A stretch of DNA of 32,973 nt from Actinomycetota bacterium (GCA_028698215.1 JAQVDY010000018.1:1-32973), one strand, 5' to 3'; numbered from the stretch's first letter, positions 23,373 through 32,349 are shown. Made by a program: numbers and translations. The notes: generated from the sequence alone by a model not told the origin.

Positions 23373-23567
23373 ATGCCAAAGCTGAAAACACATAGAGGAG
23401 CGGCAAAAAGATTTAGGGTTACCGGAAGCGGTAAGATTGTTAGACAGAAGGCTTATAAGGGCCATATTCTGACCCATAAGAGTGCTACCAGGAAAAGGAG
23501 ATTGGGACAGAAACAATTGGTATCCAAAGCTGATGACAAGAAGGTAAGAAGAATGTTGGGAATTTAG
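23373..23567 (+). CDS. rpmI: 50S ribosomal protein L35
   Basis: A 64-residue, strongly basic protein beginning [20 protein letters not shown], with the KILTHK-type [13 protein letters not shown] core and the terminal RRMLGI, all as in bacterial L35. AAAGGAAG precedes the ATG. It lies 38 bp after infC and 16 bp before rplT in the usual IF3-L35-L20 order, and is expected to share the attenuator-controlled transcript. Confidence 0.97.
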   Translation: MPKLKTHRGAAKRFRVTGSGKIVRQKAYKGHILTHKSATRKRRLGQKQLVSKADDKKVRRMLGI

Positions 23568-23583
23568 AAAGGTGTGATTTAAA

Positions 23584-23943
23584 ATGGCGCGGATTAAAAG
23601 AGGAAGCGTAAAAAACAAAAAGCATAGAAAAGTTTTAAAACAGGCTAAAGGGTATTCCAGTGCTTCAGGCAGCAGATACAGAGTGGCCAAGCAGAAGGTT
23701 TACCAGGCCTTAAGTTTTTCATATAGAGACCGAAAAACCAAAAAGAGATTATTTAGAAGATTATGGATTACCAGGATAAATGCTGCAGCCAGGTCCAATG
23801 GACTTTCCTATAACCAGTTCATTGACGGGCTAAAAAAGGCCAAGGTGGAAGTTAACCGGAAGATGCTGTCTGAGTTAGCGGTCAATGACCCTGGTGCTTT
23901 CCAGGAGCTGGCAGAAGTGGCCAAGCAGCAGGTGTCAGCATAA
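23584..23943 (+). CDS. rplT: 50S ribosomal protein L20
   Basis: A 119-residue basic protein starting MARIKRGSVKNKKHRKVLKQAKG, with the long N-terminal helix (SRYRVAKQKVYQALSFSYRDRK) and the globular C-terminal domain (LWITRINAAARSNGLSYNQF). This is standard L20 in length and order. L20 is needed for early 50S assembly and in many bacteria represses its own operon through the infC/rpmI leader, a possible role for the structures at 22715-22797. AAAGGTG serves the ATG. Confidence 0.97.
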   Translation: MARIKRGSVKNKKHRKVLKQAKGYSSASGSRYRVAKQKVYQALSFSYRDRKTKKRLFRRLWITRINAAARSNGLSYNQFIDGLKKAKVEVNRKMLSELAVNDPGAFQELAEVAKQQVSA

Positions 23944-23952
23944 GGTTTTATC

Positions 23953-24993
23953 ATGGAGGATGTAAAAGCCAAACAAATTTCAGGACAGCTGGAGCAGGAT
24001 TACCAAAATTTGGAGCAAGACCTGGTCCAGGCTGGCAGCCTAAAGGACTTAGAGCAGGTAAAGGTTAAATACCTGGGGAAAAAGAGCCAGGTAGTAACCT
24101 TGCTTAAAAACATCGGCAGTTTGAGCCGGGAATTAAAACCGGTAGTAGGCAAGAATGCCAATATATATAAGAAGAAAATTGAAGCTTTAATTGCGGATAA
24201 AGAGAAAACTCTAGAAAGCATAGAATTTGACCAGAAATTAAAGCAGGAAAAGCTGGATCTTAGCCTTCCGGGCAGAAAACCCCTAAGGGGCAGCAAAAAT
24301 ATTTTGGACCAGGTTACCGAAGAGATTGAAGATATTTTTATCAGTATGGGCTTTTCGGTAGCCCAGGGGCCGGAAGTAGAAACCGATTATTATAATTTTG
24401 AAGCTTTAAATACCCCTCCGGACCACCCGGCCCGGTCCCTGCATGACACTTTTTTTATATCCAAGGATGTATTGCTAAGAACCCATACCTCACCGGTACA
24501 GATCAGGTATATGGAACAGCATCAGCCGCCAGTATACATTATTGCTCCCGGAAAGGTTTACCGTAAGGACTATGATGTGTCCCATACCCCCATGTTTACC
24601 CAGATAGAGGGATTGGTAGTAGATGAGGGAATAAATTTTTGTCACTTAAAATGGACTTTGGAAACGGTAGCCCGTAAGATTTTTGGCCAGGACCGCCAGG
24701 TAAGGTTCAGGCCCCATTATTTCCCCTTTACCGAACCCAGTGCAGAGGTGGATGTATCCTGCCAGATATGCCAGGGGGCAGGCTGCAGGGTTTGTTCCGG
24801 TTCGGGCTGGTTGGAGATCTTGGGTGCAGGCATGGTGGACCCCAGCCTTTATGGTTTTGTGGGTTATGATGAAGAAAAGGTAAGTGGTTTTGCTTTTGGC
24901 ATGGGTATCGAAAGAATTTGCATGCTAAGGTACGGAATTGATGACCTGAGGTCATTTTTTGAAAATGACTTAAGGTTTCTGGAGCAGTTTTAA
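23953..24993 (+). CDS. pheS: Phenylalanyl-tRNA synthetase alpha subunit
   Basis: A 346-residue class II catalytic subunit. An N-terminal coiled coil (about 1-95) binds tRNA. The catalytic core has SLHDTFFI, the THTSPVQIRYM motif, the motif-2 loop GKVYRKDYDVSHTPMFTQIEGL, FRPHYFPFTEPSAEVDV, and motif 3 in GFAFGMGIERICMLRYGI. An insert with four cysteines (CQICQGAGCRVCSGSGW, about 273-289) forms a small zinc-knuckle-like loop, present in some bacterial PheS. It is 9 bp after rplT and 26 bp before pheT, with which it forms an alpha2-beta2 enzyme. Confidence 0.96.
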   Translation: MEDVKAKQISGQLEQDYQNLEQDLVQAGSLKDLEQVKVKYLGKKSQVVTLLKNIGSLSRELKPVVGKNANIYKKKIEALIADKEKTLESIEFDQKLKQEKLDLSLPGRKPLRGSKNILDQVTEEIEDIFISMGFSVAQGPEVETDYYNFEALNTPPDHPARSLHDTFFISKDVLLRTHTSPVQIRYMEQHQPPVYIIAPGKVYRKDYDVSHTPMFTQIEGLVVDEGINFCHLKWTLETVARKIFGQDRQVRFRPHYFPFTEPSAEVDVSCQICQGAGCRVCSGSGWLEILGAGMVDPSLYGFVGYDEEKVSGFAFGMGIERICMLRYGIDDLRSFFENDLRFLEQF

Positions 24994-25019
24994 GCTCCAG
25001 TTTAGGGAAGGATTTCATA

Positions 25020-27413
25020 TTGAAAGTAACATTAAACTGGCTAAAAGAGTTTTTAAATACCGACCAGCTGGAGGCAGGGGAGATAGCCCAGCTGCTGACC
25101 ATGAGCGGCAGCGAGGTTAAAAAGATAGATTATATGGGCCGGAAATTTGAAAAGATAATTATTGGGCAAATTGTCCAGTGCAGCCCTCATCCCAATGCAG
25201 ACAAGCTTAGCCTGTGCCAGGTTGACACTGGAGAGGAGCTTCTTTCTATTGTTTGCGGGGCTAAAAATTTCAAGGTAAAGGACAAAGTGGCCTTGGCTTT
25301 GCCGGGAGCAAAAATTGGCGATTTTACCTTAAAAAGATCCAAGATAAGGGGCCAGGTATCCGAGGGCATGATGTGCTCGGAAGCAGAACTGGGCCTTTCA
25401 GAGGATTCTGAAGGCATAATGATTTTGGACCAGGACCAAAAGATGGGCCAGGGCTTTGCGGAGGCTATGGGAATGGATGATGTGGCAATTGAGCTGGAAA
25501 TTACCCCCAACCGCCCTGACTGTTTGTCAGTGATAGGCATAGCCAGGGAAATAGCAGCCTTAAAAGGGCTTAAACTAAAGTTGCCTGCTTATCAGCCCCA
25601 GCTAGCCCAGGATAAGGACTTTGAGCTAAAGATACAGGATTACAGCCTATGCTCCCGTTACTCGGCCCGGATATTTTATGATATTCCCCGCATTCCATCC
25701 CCCCAGTGGCTGGTAAACCGGTTGGCTCTTTGCGATGTAAGGGCGGTGGACCTGGTGGTTGATTTAACCAATTATGTAATGCTGGAAACGGGACAACCTT
25801 TGCATGCTTTCGATAAGGACCTTTTAGCTACGGATAAGATTATAGTAAGGCCAGCTAAGGCAGGGGAGTCCATACGCACCATAGATGATTCCCAACGGCA
25901 GTTGGAAGAGGGAATGATTGTCATTGCCGATGCCAAGGGGCCGGTGGCTATTGCCGGTATCATGGGGGGAAAAGAAACTGAAATTAATGAAAAGACCAAG
26001 ACTGTTCTGCTGGAGTCGGCTAATTTTAATGGGCCTGACATTATGAGGACTTCTAAAAAACTGGGCCTGCGTTCAGAAGCCAGCAACCGTTTTGAAAAAA
26101 AGATTGACCCCCAGCTTACCCTGTTTGCCATAGAGAGGTTCAGCCAGCTTCTGGCTGATATTGCCGGGCAGGTTAAATCCAGCGGTATTTATGATAATTA
26201 CAGCCAGAGCCCGGTTACCAGGGAGCTTGTTTTAAGGCCGTCACAGGTAACCAGGATTCTAGGGGCAGAAATCAGTACTGAAAAAATAATGGAAATTCTT
26301 GGCAGTTTGGGATTAAACTGCCAGCCTGTACGGGAAGGCATTGCAGTAACTGTTCCTTCTTTCCGCTACCAGGACCTGGAAAGAGAGATTGACCTTATAG
26401 AAGAGGTAGCCCGTATTTACGGCTTTAATAATTTTACTTCCCAGCCCCCCAGGGTTAAGCAGAGGCTGGGGGGATTAAGCTGCCGGCAGCAGTCTTTAAG
26501 GGATATCAAGAATTGCCTGGCGGACCTGGGATTAAGGCAGGTTATCAACTACTCTTTTATCAGCGGCAAGAAACTGCAGCAGTACCGGCTGGATGTTTCA
26601 GGGCAGGACCTGGTTAAAATCATTAATCCCATCAATGAAGATTTCCAGTATTTAAGGCCTTCTTTGTTTCCGGGGCTGATGGGAAATATAATGCAGAATT
26701 TAAAATACCGGATAGAAGATATGGCCCTGTTTGAGATATCCAAGGTTTTTACGCAAAGGAAAGACAGCAAGCTGCCTGAAGAAAGAAATATACTGGGCGT
26801 AGTCCTTAGCGGCCGGCAGCAGGACAAAGGCTGGAACCAGCAGGAAAGGGCTTATGATTTCTATGATTTAAAAGGAATATTGGAGTACCTGGCAGAAAGG
26901 TACTTTAATAGTTCAATAATAGAGATAAAAGGAAAAGAGATTGGATTTTTCCATCCGGTATCGGGGGGAACATGGTCTTTGGAAGGCCAGGATATGGGCA
27001 TGTTAGGGCAGGTCCATCCCGGATTGCTGGCGGAGCTGGAAATAGAGCAGCCAGTCTATTATCTGGAAATTGACCTGGATTTGTTTTTAGCTAAATCCCC
27101 GAAAGCCAGGCAGTTTGAACCGGTAACCCTTTATCCCGCTGTTGACATTGATATAGCCATAGTGGTAGACCAATCAGTTACCCATCAGGAACTAAGGCAG
27201 GCTATAGAGGAAAGTGGATCCGGTATACTGCAGCAGGTAAGGCTGTTTGACCTCTACCAGGGAAAACAGGTGGAAGCTGGCAAGAAAAGCATGGCTTATT
27301 CCCTTACTTTTAAAAGAAAAGACAGGACCTTAAAGGATACCGAGGTAGAAGTAGAGGTAGAGAGGATACTGTCCTGTTTGGCTAAAAAGTTTAATGCCAC
27401 TTTGAGGCAGTAA
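25020..27413 (+). CDS. pheT: Phenylalanyl-tRNA synthetase beta subunit
   Basis: A 797-residue subunit, normal length. Domains in order: the N-terminal MKVTLNWLKEFL element, an EMAP/OB tRNA-binding domain (about 40-150, with HPNADKLSLCQVDTG and CGAKNFKV), the B3/B4 editing domain (about 210-385, including the TIDD and RSEASNRFEK motifs), B5 (about 400-475), the catalytic-like domain, and the FDX-ACB anticodon domain at the end (about 703-797, PAVDIDIAIVVDQSV). The start is TTG with AAGGA upstream; no ATG fits the family N-terminus. Its TAA overlaps the next ATG by one base (TAATG), implying coupling with the exonuclease gene. Confidence 0.96.
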   Translation: MKVTLNWLKEFLNTDQLEAGEIAQLLTMSGSEVKKIDYMGRKFEKIIIGQIVQCSPHPNADKLSLCQVDTGEELLSIVCGAKNFKVKDKVALALPGAKIGDFTLKRSKIRGQVSEGMMCSEAELGLSEDSEGIMILDQDQKMGQGFAEAMGMDDVAIELEITPNRPDCLSVIGIAREIAALKGLKLKLPAYQPQLAQDKDFELKIQDYSLCSRYSARIFYDIPRIPSPQWLVNRLALCDVRAVDLVVDLTNYVMLETGQPLHAFDKDLLATDKIIVRPAKAGESIRTIDDSQRQLEEGMIVIADAKGPVAIAGIMGGKETEINEKTKTVLLESANFNGPDIMRTSKKLGLRSEASNRFEKKIDPQLTLFAIERFSQLLADIAGQVKSSGIYDNYSQSPVTRELVLRPSQVTRILGAEISTEKIMEILGSLGLNCQPVREGIAVTVPSFRYQDLEREIDLIEEVARIYGFNNFTSQPPRVKQRLGGLSCRQQSLRDIKNCLADLGLRQVINYSFISGKKLQQYRLDVSGQDLVKIINPINEDFQYLRPSLFPGLMGNIMQNLKYRIEDMALFEISKVFTQRKDSKLPEERNILGVVLSGRQQDKGWNQQERAYDFYDLKGILEYLAERYFNSSIIEIKGKEIGFFHPVSGGTWSLEGQDMGMLGQVHPGLLAELEIEQPVYYLEIDLDLFLAKSPKARQFEPVTLYPAVDIDIAIVVDQSVTHQELRQAIEESGSGILQQVRLFDLYQGKQVEAGKKSMAYSLTFKRKDRTLKDTEVEVEVERILSCLAKKFNATLRQ

Positions 27414-28189
27414 TGGCTGAAAGCTGGAGCATGGTATCCTGGAATGTAAATGGGCTGAGGGCTATTTACAAAAAGGGTTTCATTCCTTTCATTGAACAAA
27501 ATCAATTTGATGTAATTTGCCTGCAGGAAATAAAGGCCAGGCCCCCTCAACTGCCCAAGGATATACTTACACTGCAAGGTTACCAATCCTATTTTTGTCC
27601 CGGACAGAGGGCAGGCTACAGCGGAGTGGCCGTTTACAGCAAAGTAGAGCCAATAGATTCCGGCAATGGTTTTGGCCTGGAAAGGTTTGACCGGGAAGGA
27701 AGGGTTCTGTGGATGGATTTTGGGCCTTTTATCCTGTTTAACACCTATATGCCTAATGGGGGCAGGGACAAGGTAAGGGTGGATTACAAACTGGATTTTT
27801 ACTATTCCTTTTTAGATTATATCAAACCAATTATATCTGAAGGTAAGGAAATAATTATTACCGGGGATATAAATACCGCCCATAAGGCTATTGACCTGGC
27901 CAGGCCCCAGCAGAATAAGAATAATACCGGTTTTCTACCAGAAGAAAGAGAATGGATAGACAGGCTGCTGGAGGCAGGTTTTATCGATACTTTCCGCCTT
28001 TATAATGATGGAGGCGGACATTACAGCTGGTGGGATTACAAGACCAGGGCCAGGGAAAGAAATGTAGGCTGGAGAATTGACTATTTCTTTGCCAGCCAGG
28101 GATTAAAGGATAAGATTTCCGATGCCTTTATCATGCCCCAGGTAACCGGTTCCGATCACTGCCCGGTGGGTTTGAAGTTGTCCTGGTAA
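27413..28189 (+). CDS. xth: Exodeoxyribonuclease III / AP endonuclease
   Basis: A 258-residue enzyme of the exonuclease III branch of the EEP fold, cleaving at abasic sites and removing 3' blocks in base-excision repair. Conserved residues: N11 (SWNVNGLR), E39 (CLQEIKA), Y112 (TYMPNGG), D152 and N154 (TGDINTAH), and the final D248-H249 (GSDHCP). The DNA-binding YSWWDYKTRARERNVGWRIDY stretch is complete. Its ATG overlaps the pheT stop by one base, so it is probably translated from the infC-pheT transcript. ATG 27431 is a possible shorter start. It ends one base from the convergent pgi gene. Confidence 0.94.
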   Translation: MAESWSMVSWNVNGLRAIYKKGFIPFIEQNQFDVICLQEIKARPPQLPKDILTLQGYQSYFCPGQRAGYSGVAVYSKVEPIDSGNGFGLERFDREGRVLWMDFGPFILFNTYMPNGGRDKVRVDYKLDFYYSFLDYIKPIISEGKEIIITGDINTAHKAIDLARPQQNKNNTGFLPEEREWIDRLLEAGFIDTFRLYNDGGGHYSWWDYKTRARERNVGWRIDYFFASQGLKDKISDAFIMPQVTGSDHCPVGLKLSW

Positions 28190-28190
28190 C

Positions 28191-29843
28191 TTAATTAGGC
28201 TCTTTACGGTTATCCAGGTAATAGTTAATCAGGCCATTGGTGGAGCTGTCGTGATTGGCTGCTTTCTCTTTTCCCTTTAGCTGGGGCAGTATGCCGTTGG
28301 CCAGCATCTTGCCTAATTCTACTCCCCACTGATCGAAGCTGTATATGTCCCATATTATGCCCTGCACAAACACCTTATGCTCATATAAAGCGATCAGGCT
28401 TCCCAGCAGGTAGGGGGTAAGCTTTTTGTAAAAAATTGAGTTGGTGGGCCGGTTACCTTCAAATATTTTAAAGGGGGCCAGGTTTTCTATTTCTTCTGCG
28501 GTTTTCCCTTCTTTTTTTAATTCCTCTTCTGCTTCCGGCCTGGTTTTTCCCCGCATCAAGGCTTCAGTTTGGGCCAGGTAATTAGATAGCAGCATCTGGT
28601 GATGTTCACCCAGCGGGCTATGGCTTTCTATAGCAGCCAAAAAGTCGCAGGGAATCAGCTTGGTGCCTTGGTGAATCAGTTGGTAGAAGGCATGCTGTCC
28701 ATTGGTTCCGGGCTGGCCCCATATAATGGATCCGGTGTGGTAGTTTACTGGTTTTTTATTTCTGCCGGTGTTTTTCCCATTGCTTTCCATTTCCAATTGC
28801 TGCAGATAAGCGGGAAAACGGGAAAGGTACTGGTCATAGGGAAGTATGGCCTGGCTTTGGGCTTTAAAAAAATTGTTGTACCATATCCCCAGTAAAGCCA
28901 GGATAACTGGCATATTCTTATCCAGGGGCGCCTGCCTGAAATGCCAGTCCATAGCCTGGGCTCCTTTTAGGAGCTGGTAAAAATTATCATAGCCAATACT
29001 GCAGGCAATGGATAGCCCAATAGAGGACCATAGCGAATACCGGCCGCCTACCCAGTCCCAGAAGGTAAACATGGTGTCAATTCCAAAATCTTTTACTTTC
29101 CGGCTATTGGTAGATATGGCTACAAAATGTTTTCCAATATCCCGGGCAGGGGAGGTATGCTTAATAAACCAGTCCCGGGCGGTTTTAGCATTGGCCATGG
29201 TTTCCTGGGTAGTAAAGCTTTTGGAGGATACCATAAACAGGGTAGTTTCAGGATTAAGATTTTTTAAGGTTTCAGAGATATGGGTGCCGTCTACATTGGA
29301 GACAAAATGAGGTTGGGGGCCCTGGTGATAGGGGGTAAGGGCCTCGGTTACCATAGCGGGGCCCAGGTCTGATCCTCCAATGCCTATGTTTACTATATCG
29401 GTAATGCTTTTTCCGGTAAAACCTTTCCATTGTCCGGAGATAATACGGGAAGAAAATGTTTTTATCTTTTCCAGTTCCTGGTAAACCTGTTCCATTACAT
29501 CCTGGCCTTCTACCAGCAGGGGAGGGCCGTCCAGGTTCCTTAAAGCGGTATGGAGTACTGGCCTGTTTTCGGTTACATTTATTTTTTCTCCGCTAAACAA
29601 ATCTTCTATAGCCTGAGGCAGTCCTGATTGCTGGGCCAGCTGCAGCAGCAAATCCATGGTCTGCTGCTCAATCCTGTTTTTGGAATAATCCAGCAATATA
29701 TGTTCAAACTGTAGAGAGAAACGGGTAAAGCGGTCTGGATCCTGTTCAAACATTTCTCTCATATGCTTATCTTTTATCTGCTGGTAATGGCTGTCCAGCT
29801 GTTTCCATGCTGGGCTCTGGGTGGGGTTTATGTTTTTAAGCAT
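28191..29843 (-). CDS. pgi: Glucose-6-phosphate isomerase
   Basis: A 550-residue enzyme interconverting glucose-6-phosphate and fructose-6-phosphate, of the long E. coli/eukaryote type and not the shorter form usual in Bacillus. Catalytic E353 (MESNGK) and H384 (NGQHAF) keep the 31-residue spacing of E. coli E355/H386. K512 lies in [10 protein letters not shown]. The sugar-phosphate loop GIGGSDLGP and [10 protein letters not shown] are intact. [10 protein letters not shown] has Gln where most family members have Glu; this residue is not the catalytic base. AAAGG serves the ATG, behind a TAGTATAAT box. The long form with E. coli-like C-terminus ([12 protein letters not shown]) may point to ancestral transfer. 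Confidence 0.96.
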   Translation of the reverse strand: MLKNINPTQSPAWKQLDSHYQQIKDKHMREMFEQDPDRFTRFSLQFEHILLDYSKNRIEQQTMDLLLQLAQQSGLPQAIEDLFSGEKINVTENRPVLHTALRNLDGPPLLVEGQDVMEQVYQELEKIKTFSSRIISGQWKGFTGKSITDIVNIGIGGSDLGPAMVTEALTPYHQGPQPHFVSNVDGTHISETLKNLNPETTLFMVSSKSFTTQETMANAKTARDWFIKHTSPARDIGKHFVAISTNSRKVKDFGIDTMFTFWDWVGGRYSLWSSIGLSIACSIGYDNFYQLLKGAQAMDWHFRQAPLDKNMPVILALLGIWYNNFFKAQSQAILPYDQYLSRFPAYLQQLEMESNGKNTGRNKKPVNYHTGSIIWGQPGTNGQHAFYQLIHQGTKLIPCDFLAAIESHSPLGEHHQMLLSNYLAQTEALMRGKTRPEAEEELKKEGKTAEEIENLAPFKIFEGNRPTNSIFYKKLTPYLLGSLIALYEHKVFVQGIIWDIYSFDQWGVELGKMLANGILPQLKGKEKAANHDSSTNGLINYYLDNRKEPN

Positions 29844-29867
29844 AATAACCTTTCTGCTTTTTTTATC

Positions 29868-29873
29868 ATTATA
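29868..29873 (-). promoter_or_regulatory. pgi -10 box
   Basis: On the minus strand TAGTATAAT reads into a perfect TATAAT (29873 to 29868). Transcription would begin near 29861, about 18 nt before the ATG. The -35 region is poor. The 29844-30030 gap otherwise holds only a GC-rich dyad (GCCGG 30015-30019, CCGGC 30024-30028) just after the MtaA-like gene stop. That may be a weak terminator but has no T-tract. Confidence 0.5.
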
Positions 29874-30030
29874 CTAAATTGGCCCTAAATTAGTATTAAG
29901 CAATAATGAAACCATGGGTGGCAGTTTTTTGGTTTTCCCCATCCAGTAGTTACAGGGGGGAGGTTAAATTTAAGGGATTGTTAAGTAATATCAATGCAGC
30001 TTAATGGGTGATAGGCCGGGGCACCGGCTT

Positions 30031-31053
30031 CTATTTTAGCTGCCAATCTCTTCCTGCCTGCATAAAGGCCTCTATATTTTCAGGAGGAGTTTCCTGGGGA
30101 AGATCGCAGCCGGTGCTTAAAATATAATTGGGGAATTCTTTCATCTGATCCAGGAGATGGCTAACTTTTTCCTTGATTTGTTTCGGGGTGTCCCGGAGCA
30201 TGGTAGTGGCTGGATTTATATTTCCCATCACTACTACATCGGAGGGTATGGTTTGGGCTACTTTCTTTAAATCCACTCCCATATCCTCAGAGTCCAAGCT
30301 GATAGCGTTTACTCCTGCCTGGACCATTTTCCCTATGAGGTGCATGGTATTGCCGCAGGTATGGTAAACGGTGCTGGCCTGGCTGTATTGTATGCTGTCT
30401 ATTATATGTTTTACATAGTGGGCAGAAAACTCTTCAAACTGTTTGGGCCCCAGCATTACGGCAGTAGGCTCCAGTACACATATTACTTCTGCTCCTGCTG
30501 AAAGGAGCAGGCTTACATATTCCCTTATCTTTTCGGTTACAAAGTCACATAAGGTATGCAGTTTTTCCGGCTCGGTAACTGAAGCCATGGCAGCATCGTC
30601 TGCTCCCATGATAAGGGCGGCCACAGAATAGGGGCCGGTAATGTAAGCTCCCCTTATGACTGAAGAAGGCAGCCCTACCCGCATCAGTTTCATGGTTTCC
30701 ACATAACTTAAAACCCTGCTGTCAAAAGAGATATTTATGTCTTTAAGCTGCTCTATCTGTTCCAGGCTAAACTCTCCCTTGGGTACGGTTGCTGAATCTT
30801 CCTGGGGAAAGAGGGTATAGCGGCCCAGGGCATTAGCTTCTACCGACAGGTCCATAAGGGGAAATATTAGGTCTGGCTCAAAACGGTTTACCAATTCTTT
30901 AATGGCTTGAAAGTGGACTCCAAAGTTTTGCTGGGCCAGCTTTATGTTGCTCCCTATAAGCTCTACCCCTGGAAATCCCAGCAGGGGAGCTACCAGCCTT
31001 TTTCCCTGCTGGTAATATTGATGGCTTAATTTTACCAGATTGGTTTCTTTCAT
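30031..31053 (-). CDS. MtaA-like methyltransferase (uroporphyrinogen decarboxylase family)
   Basis: A 340-residue protein of the UroD/MtaA superfamily. The zinc site of methylcobamide:thiol methyltransferases is present: H231-x-C233 in VYHTCGNT and C316 in STGCDLPQETPPENI. True uroporphyrinogen decarboxylases lack this site. Such enzymes move methyl groups between a corrinoid protein and a thiol or other acceptor. No corrinoid protein or MtaB-type partner is encoded in the window, so substrate and acceptor are open. Coenzyme M is unlikely unless the organism makes it. The ATG has no Shine-Dalgarno; a TATAAT 30 bp upstream would leave about 24 nt of AT-rich leader. A diverging small gene shares the upstream gap. 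Confidence 0.85.
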   Translation of the reverse strand: MKETNLVKLSHQYYQQGKRLVAPLLGFPGVELIGSNIKLAQQNFGVHFQAIKELVNRFEPDLIFPLMDLSVEANALGRYTLFPQEDSATVPKGEFSLEQIEQLKDINISFDSRVLSYVETMKLMRVGLPSSVIRGAYITGPYSVAALIMGADDAAMASVTEPEKLHTLCDFVTEKIREYVSLLLSAGAEVICVLEPTAVMLGPKQFEEFSAHYVKHIIDSIQYSQASTVYHTCGNTMHLIGKMVQAGVNAISLDSEDMGVDLKKVAQTIPSDVVVMGNINPATTMLRDTPKQIKEKVSHLLDQMKEFPNYILSTGCDLPQETPPENIEAFMQAGRDWQLK

Positions 31054-31083
31054 AATAATAAGCTAAATAATTATTTTAAAAAA

Positions 31084-31089
31084 ATTATA
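31084..31089 (-). promoter_or_regulatory. -10 box of the MtaA-like gene
   Basis: TATAAT on the minus strand (31089 to 31084), with TTTAAA (31112-31107) at 17 bp as a moderate -35. Start near 31077. Confidence 0.5.
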
Positions 31090-31143
31090 GTGTACTTTTA
31101 GTTAAATTTAAATGAATTAGGGAAAAATAATTTAGATAACTTT

Positions 31144-31193
31144 TGTTACATTAGAGTCTATGTTATACTTAAGCTAATGTAAATAATGTTACA
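31144..31193 (+). promoter_or_regulatory. Promoter inside a 9-bp dyad, flanked by TGTTACA repeats
   Basis: An extended -10 (TG, one base, TATACT at 31164-31169) sits in the 19-bp gap of an exact dyad, TTACATTAG (31146-31154) and CTAATGTAA (31174-31182). TGTTACA occurs as a direct repeat at 31144-31150 and 31187-31193, the second just before the ribosome site. TTGTTA (31143-31148) is a possible -35 at short spacing. A repressor bound to the dyad would cover the whole promoter. This dyad could also influence the divergent MtaA-like gene. Confidence 0.55.
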
Positions 31194-31206
31194 AGAGGTG
31201 TTAATT

Positions 31207-31401
31207 ATGGGCAAGGTAACCAGCATCAATGATTTGGGGCCCCAGTATGTAGAAGAGCTGGCCTTTATGGGCATTAAATCTACCAGGGACCTACTGAAAT
31301 GGATATCAACCTCAAAGGGAATTGAATCCCTGGAAAAAAATACCCATATAGACCATCATTTACTGCAAAGCTGGGCCCAACAATTGTCAGGAAAGAAATA
31401 A
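31207..31401 (+). CDS. DUF4332-like helix-hairpin-helix small protein
   Basis: A 64-residue protein. INDLGPQYVEELAFMGIKSTRDLLKW has the turn and spacing of a helix-hairpin-helix half (G-P-x-Y-x-x-x-L-x-x-x-G-I-x-S-x-x-x-L-L). The C-terminal half (IESLEKN to LLQSWAQQL) resembles the second element of DUF4332 proteins, which are related to DNA-binding helix-hairpin-helix domains. The ATG at 31207 follows AGAGGTG at normal distance; an ATG 21 bases upstream lies before that ribosome site. It is transcribed from the dyad-flanked promoter, divergent from the MtaA-like gene, and ends 6 bp from the convergent DUF4214 gene. The role is unknown. Confidence 0.7.
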   Translation: MGKVTSINDLGPQYVEELAFMGIKSTRDLLKWISTSKGIESLEKNTHIDHHLLQSWAQQLSGKK

Positions 31402-31407
31402 TATTGC

Positions 31408-32349
31408 CTAGTTGTCAATTATGTCCAGGGCCAGATAGGGCACCTTGGTATGGTACAGGTAATATATATTGTCTATAATCCAGGCAATATAGTTTAGGTA
31501 ATGGGAAGGCATTCCCAGTCTTACCCCGGTGTAATAGGTCTGCATGAAAGCCATTATTTCCATGCCATAACGGTCACCAGTAGACCTATAGTAGTTCCAG
31601 TTGGCTATATGGTTAAACTCATGTGATAAGGTACAGGCTATCTCTCTTTCAAATTCAATGTCATAAAATACCCTCTGGGATAGGTCTATATACACATATT
31701 TTCCATCAGTAGAAGCCAGGGCATTGGTTTGGGGAGTTTCAATGATTCTTTTGGCCAGGCCATACTGGGCATAAGCTTCCGGGTCGTAAGTAGCCAGAAG
31801 GTTAAGGGCACCGGATATAAGGGAGTAAAACTGGTCGCTGCCCTTTATGCGGTCATCCCTTTCCGGCCGGCTGCTTTTGCTGCTGCCCTTTACATTTATT
31901 GAGCCCGCATCTATACCGTAGCTGGCACATATATGGGCAAATTCTTCAGAATTTACAAAATGAGAAAATACTTCTTCCCTTGAGTTTCCGCTGGCCAGGT
32001 ACTGCATCCAGTTATTAAAGCCGCCGGGATCAGGTTCCCTGCCGAAGAAAGCTCTATACATAACTTCCAGGAATTGCTGGTGGCTGAGATTTCTGCTTTG
32101 CAGCTCCTGGCTGAATACAAACCCATAAGCAGCCTCTCCGCCACTTATATTTCCAGATATAAGATGGTTTACCCAGTTAGCCAGGCCTTCCGGGTCGGGG
32201 CCTCTGCCCAGGCAGGTTTCATACAGCCTGATTACAAAATTTTGCACATCGGTGGCCTGGTCTGCGCAGAGGGTGGAAGGTATCATGGTAGTTAAAAGAA
32301 ACACAACTATAAAGGTGATGGTAAGAAGCCTTTTTTTAAGGTTAAGCAT
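31408..32349 (-). CDS. Secreted DUF4214 protein with a zinc-protease motif
   Basis: A 313-residue exported protein with a signal peptide (basic KKR, hydrophobic core 10-24, cleavage near STLCA-DQ, residues 25-30). Residues about 31-88 and 89-142 are two DUF4214 repeats, each with the LGRGPDPEGLANW or FGREPDPGGFNNW motif. A Ser/Arg linker follows (150-170). The C-terminal domain contains H243-E244-F-N-H247 (TLSHEFNHIANW), a zincin HExxH site, and E264 (GMEIMAF) is a candidate third ligand. It may be an extracellular or surface metallopeptidase carrying an adhesive-type DUF4214 module. GGATGGGG precedes the ATG. A possible promoter on the minus strand is TTCAAC (32412-32407) and TACAAT (32388-32383), 18 bp apart. 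Confidence 0.75.
   Translation of the reverse strand: MLNLKKRLLTITFIVVFLLTTMIPSTLCADQATDVQNFVIRLYETCLGRGPDPEGLANWVNHLISGNISGGEAAYGFVFSQELQSRNLSHQQFLEVMYRAFFGREPDPGGFNNWMQYLASGNSREEVFSHFVNSEEFAHICASYGIDAGSINVKGSSKSSRPERDDRIKGSDQFYSLISGALNLLATYDPEAYAQYGLAKRIIETPQTNALASTDGKYVYIDLSQRVFYDIEFEREIACTLSHEFNHIANWNYYRSTGDRYGMEIMAFMQTYYTGVRLGMPSHYLNYIAWIIDNIYYLYHTKVPYLALDIIDN

Noticed and set aside
28731-28733. Loss of a catalytic Glu in Pgi (GQPGTNG instead of GEPGTNG)
   Set aside because: Counting from the catalytic His shows the base is the Glu of MESNGK (E353), which is present at the expected 31-residue spacing. The changed residue is not the catalytic base.
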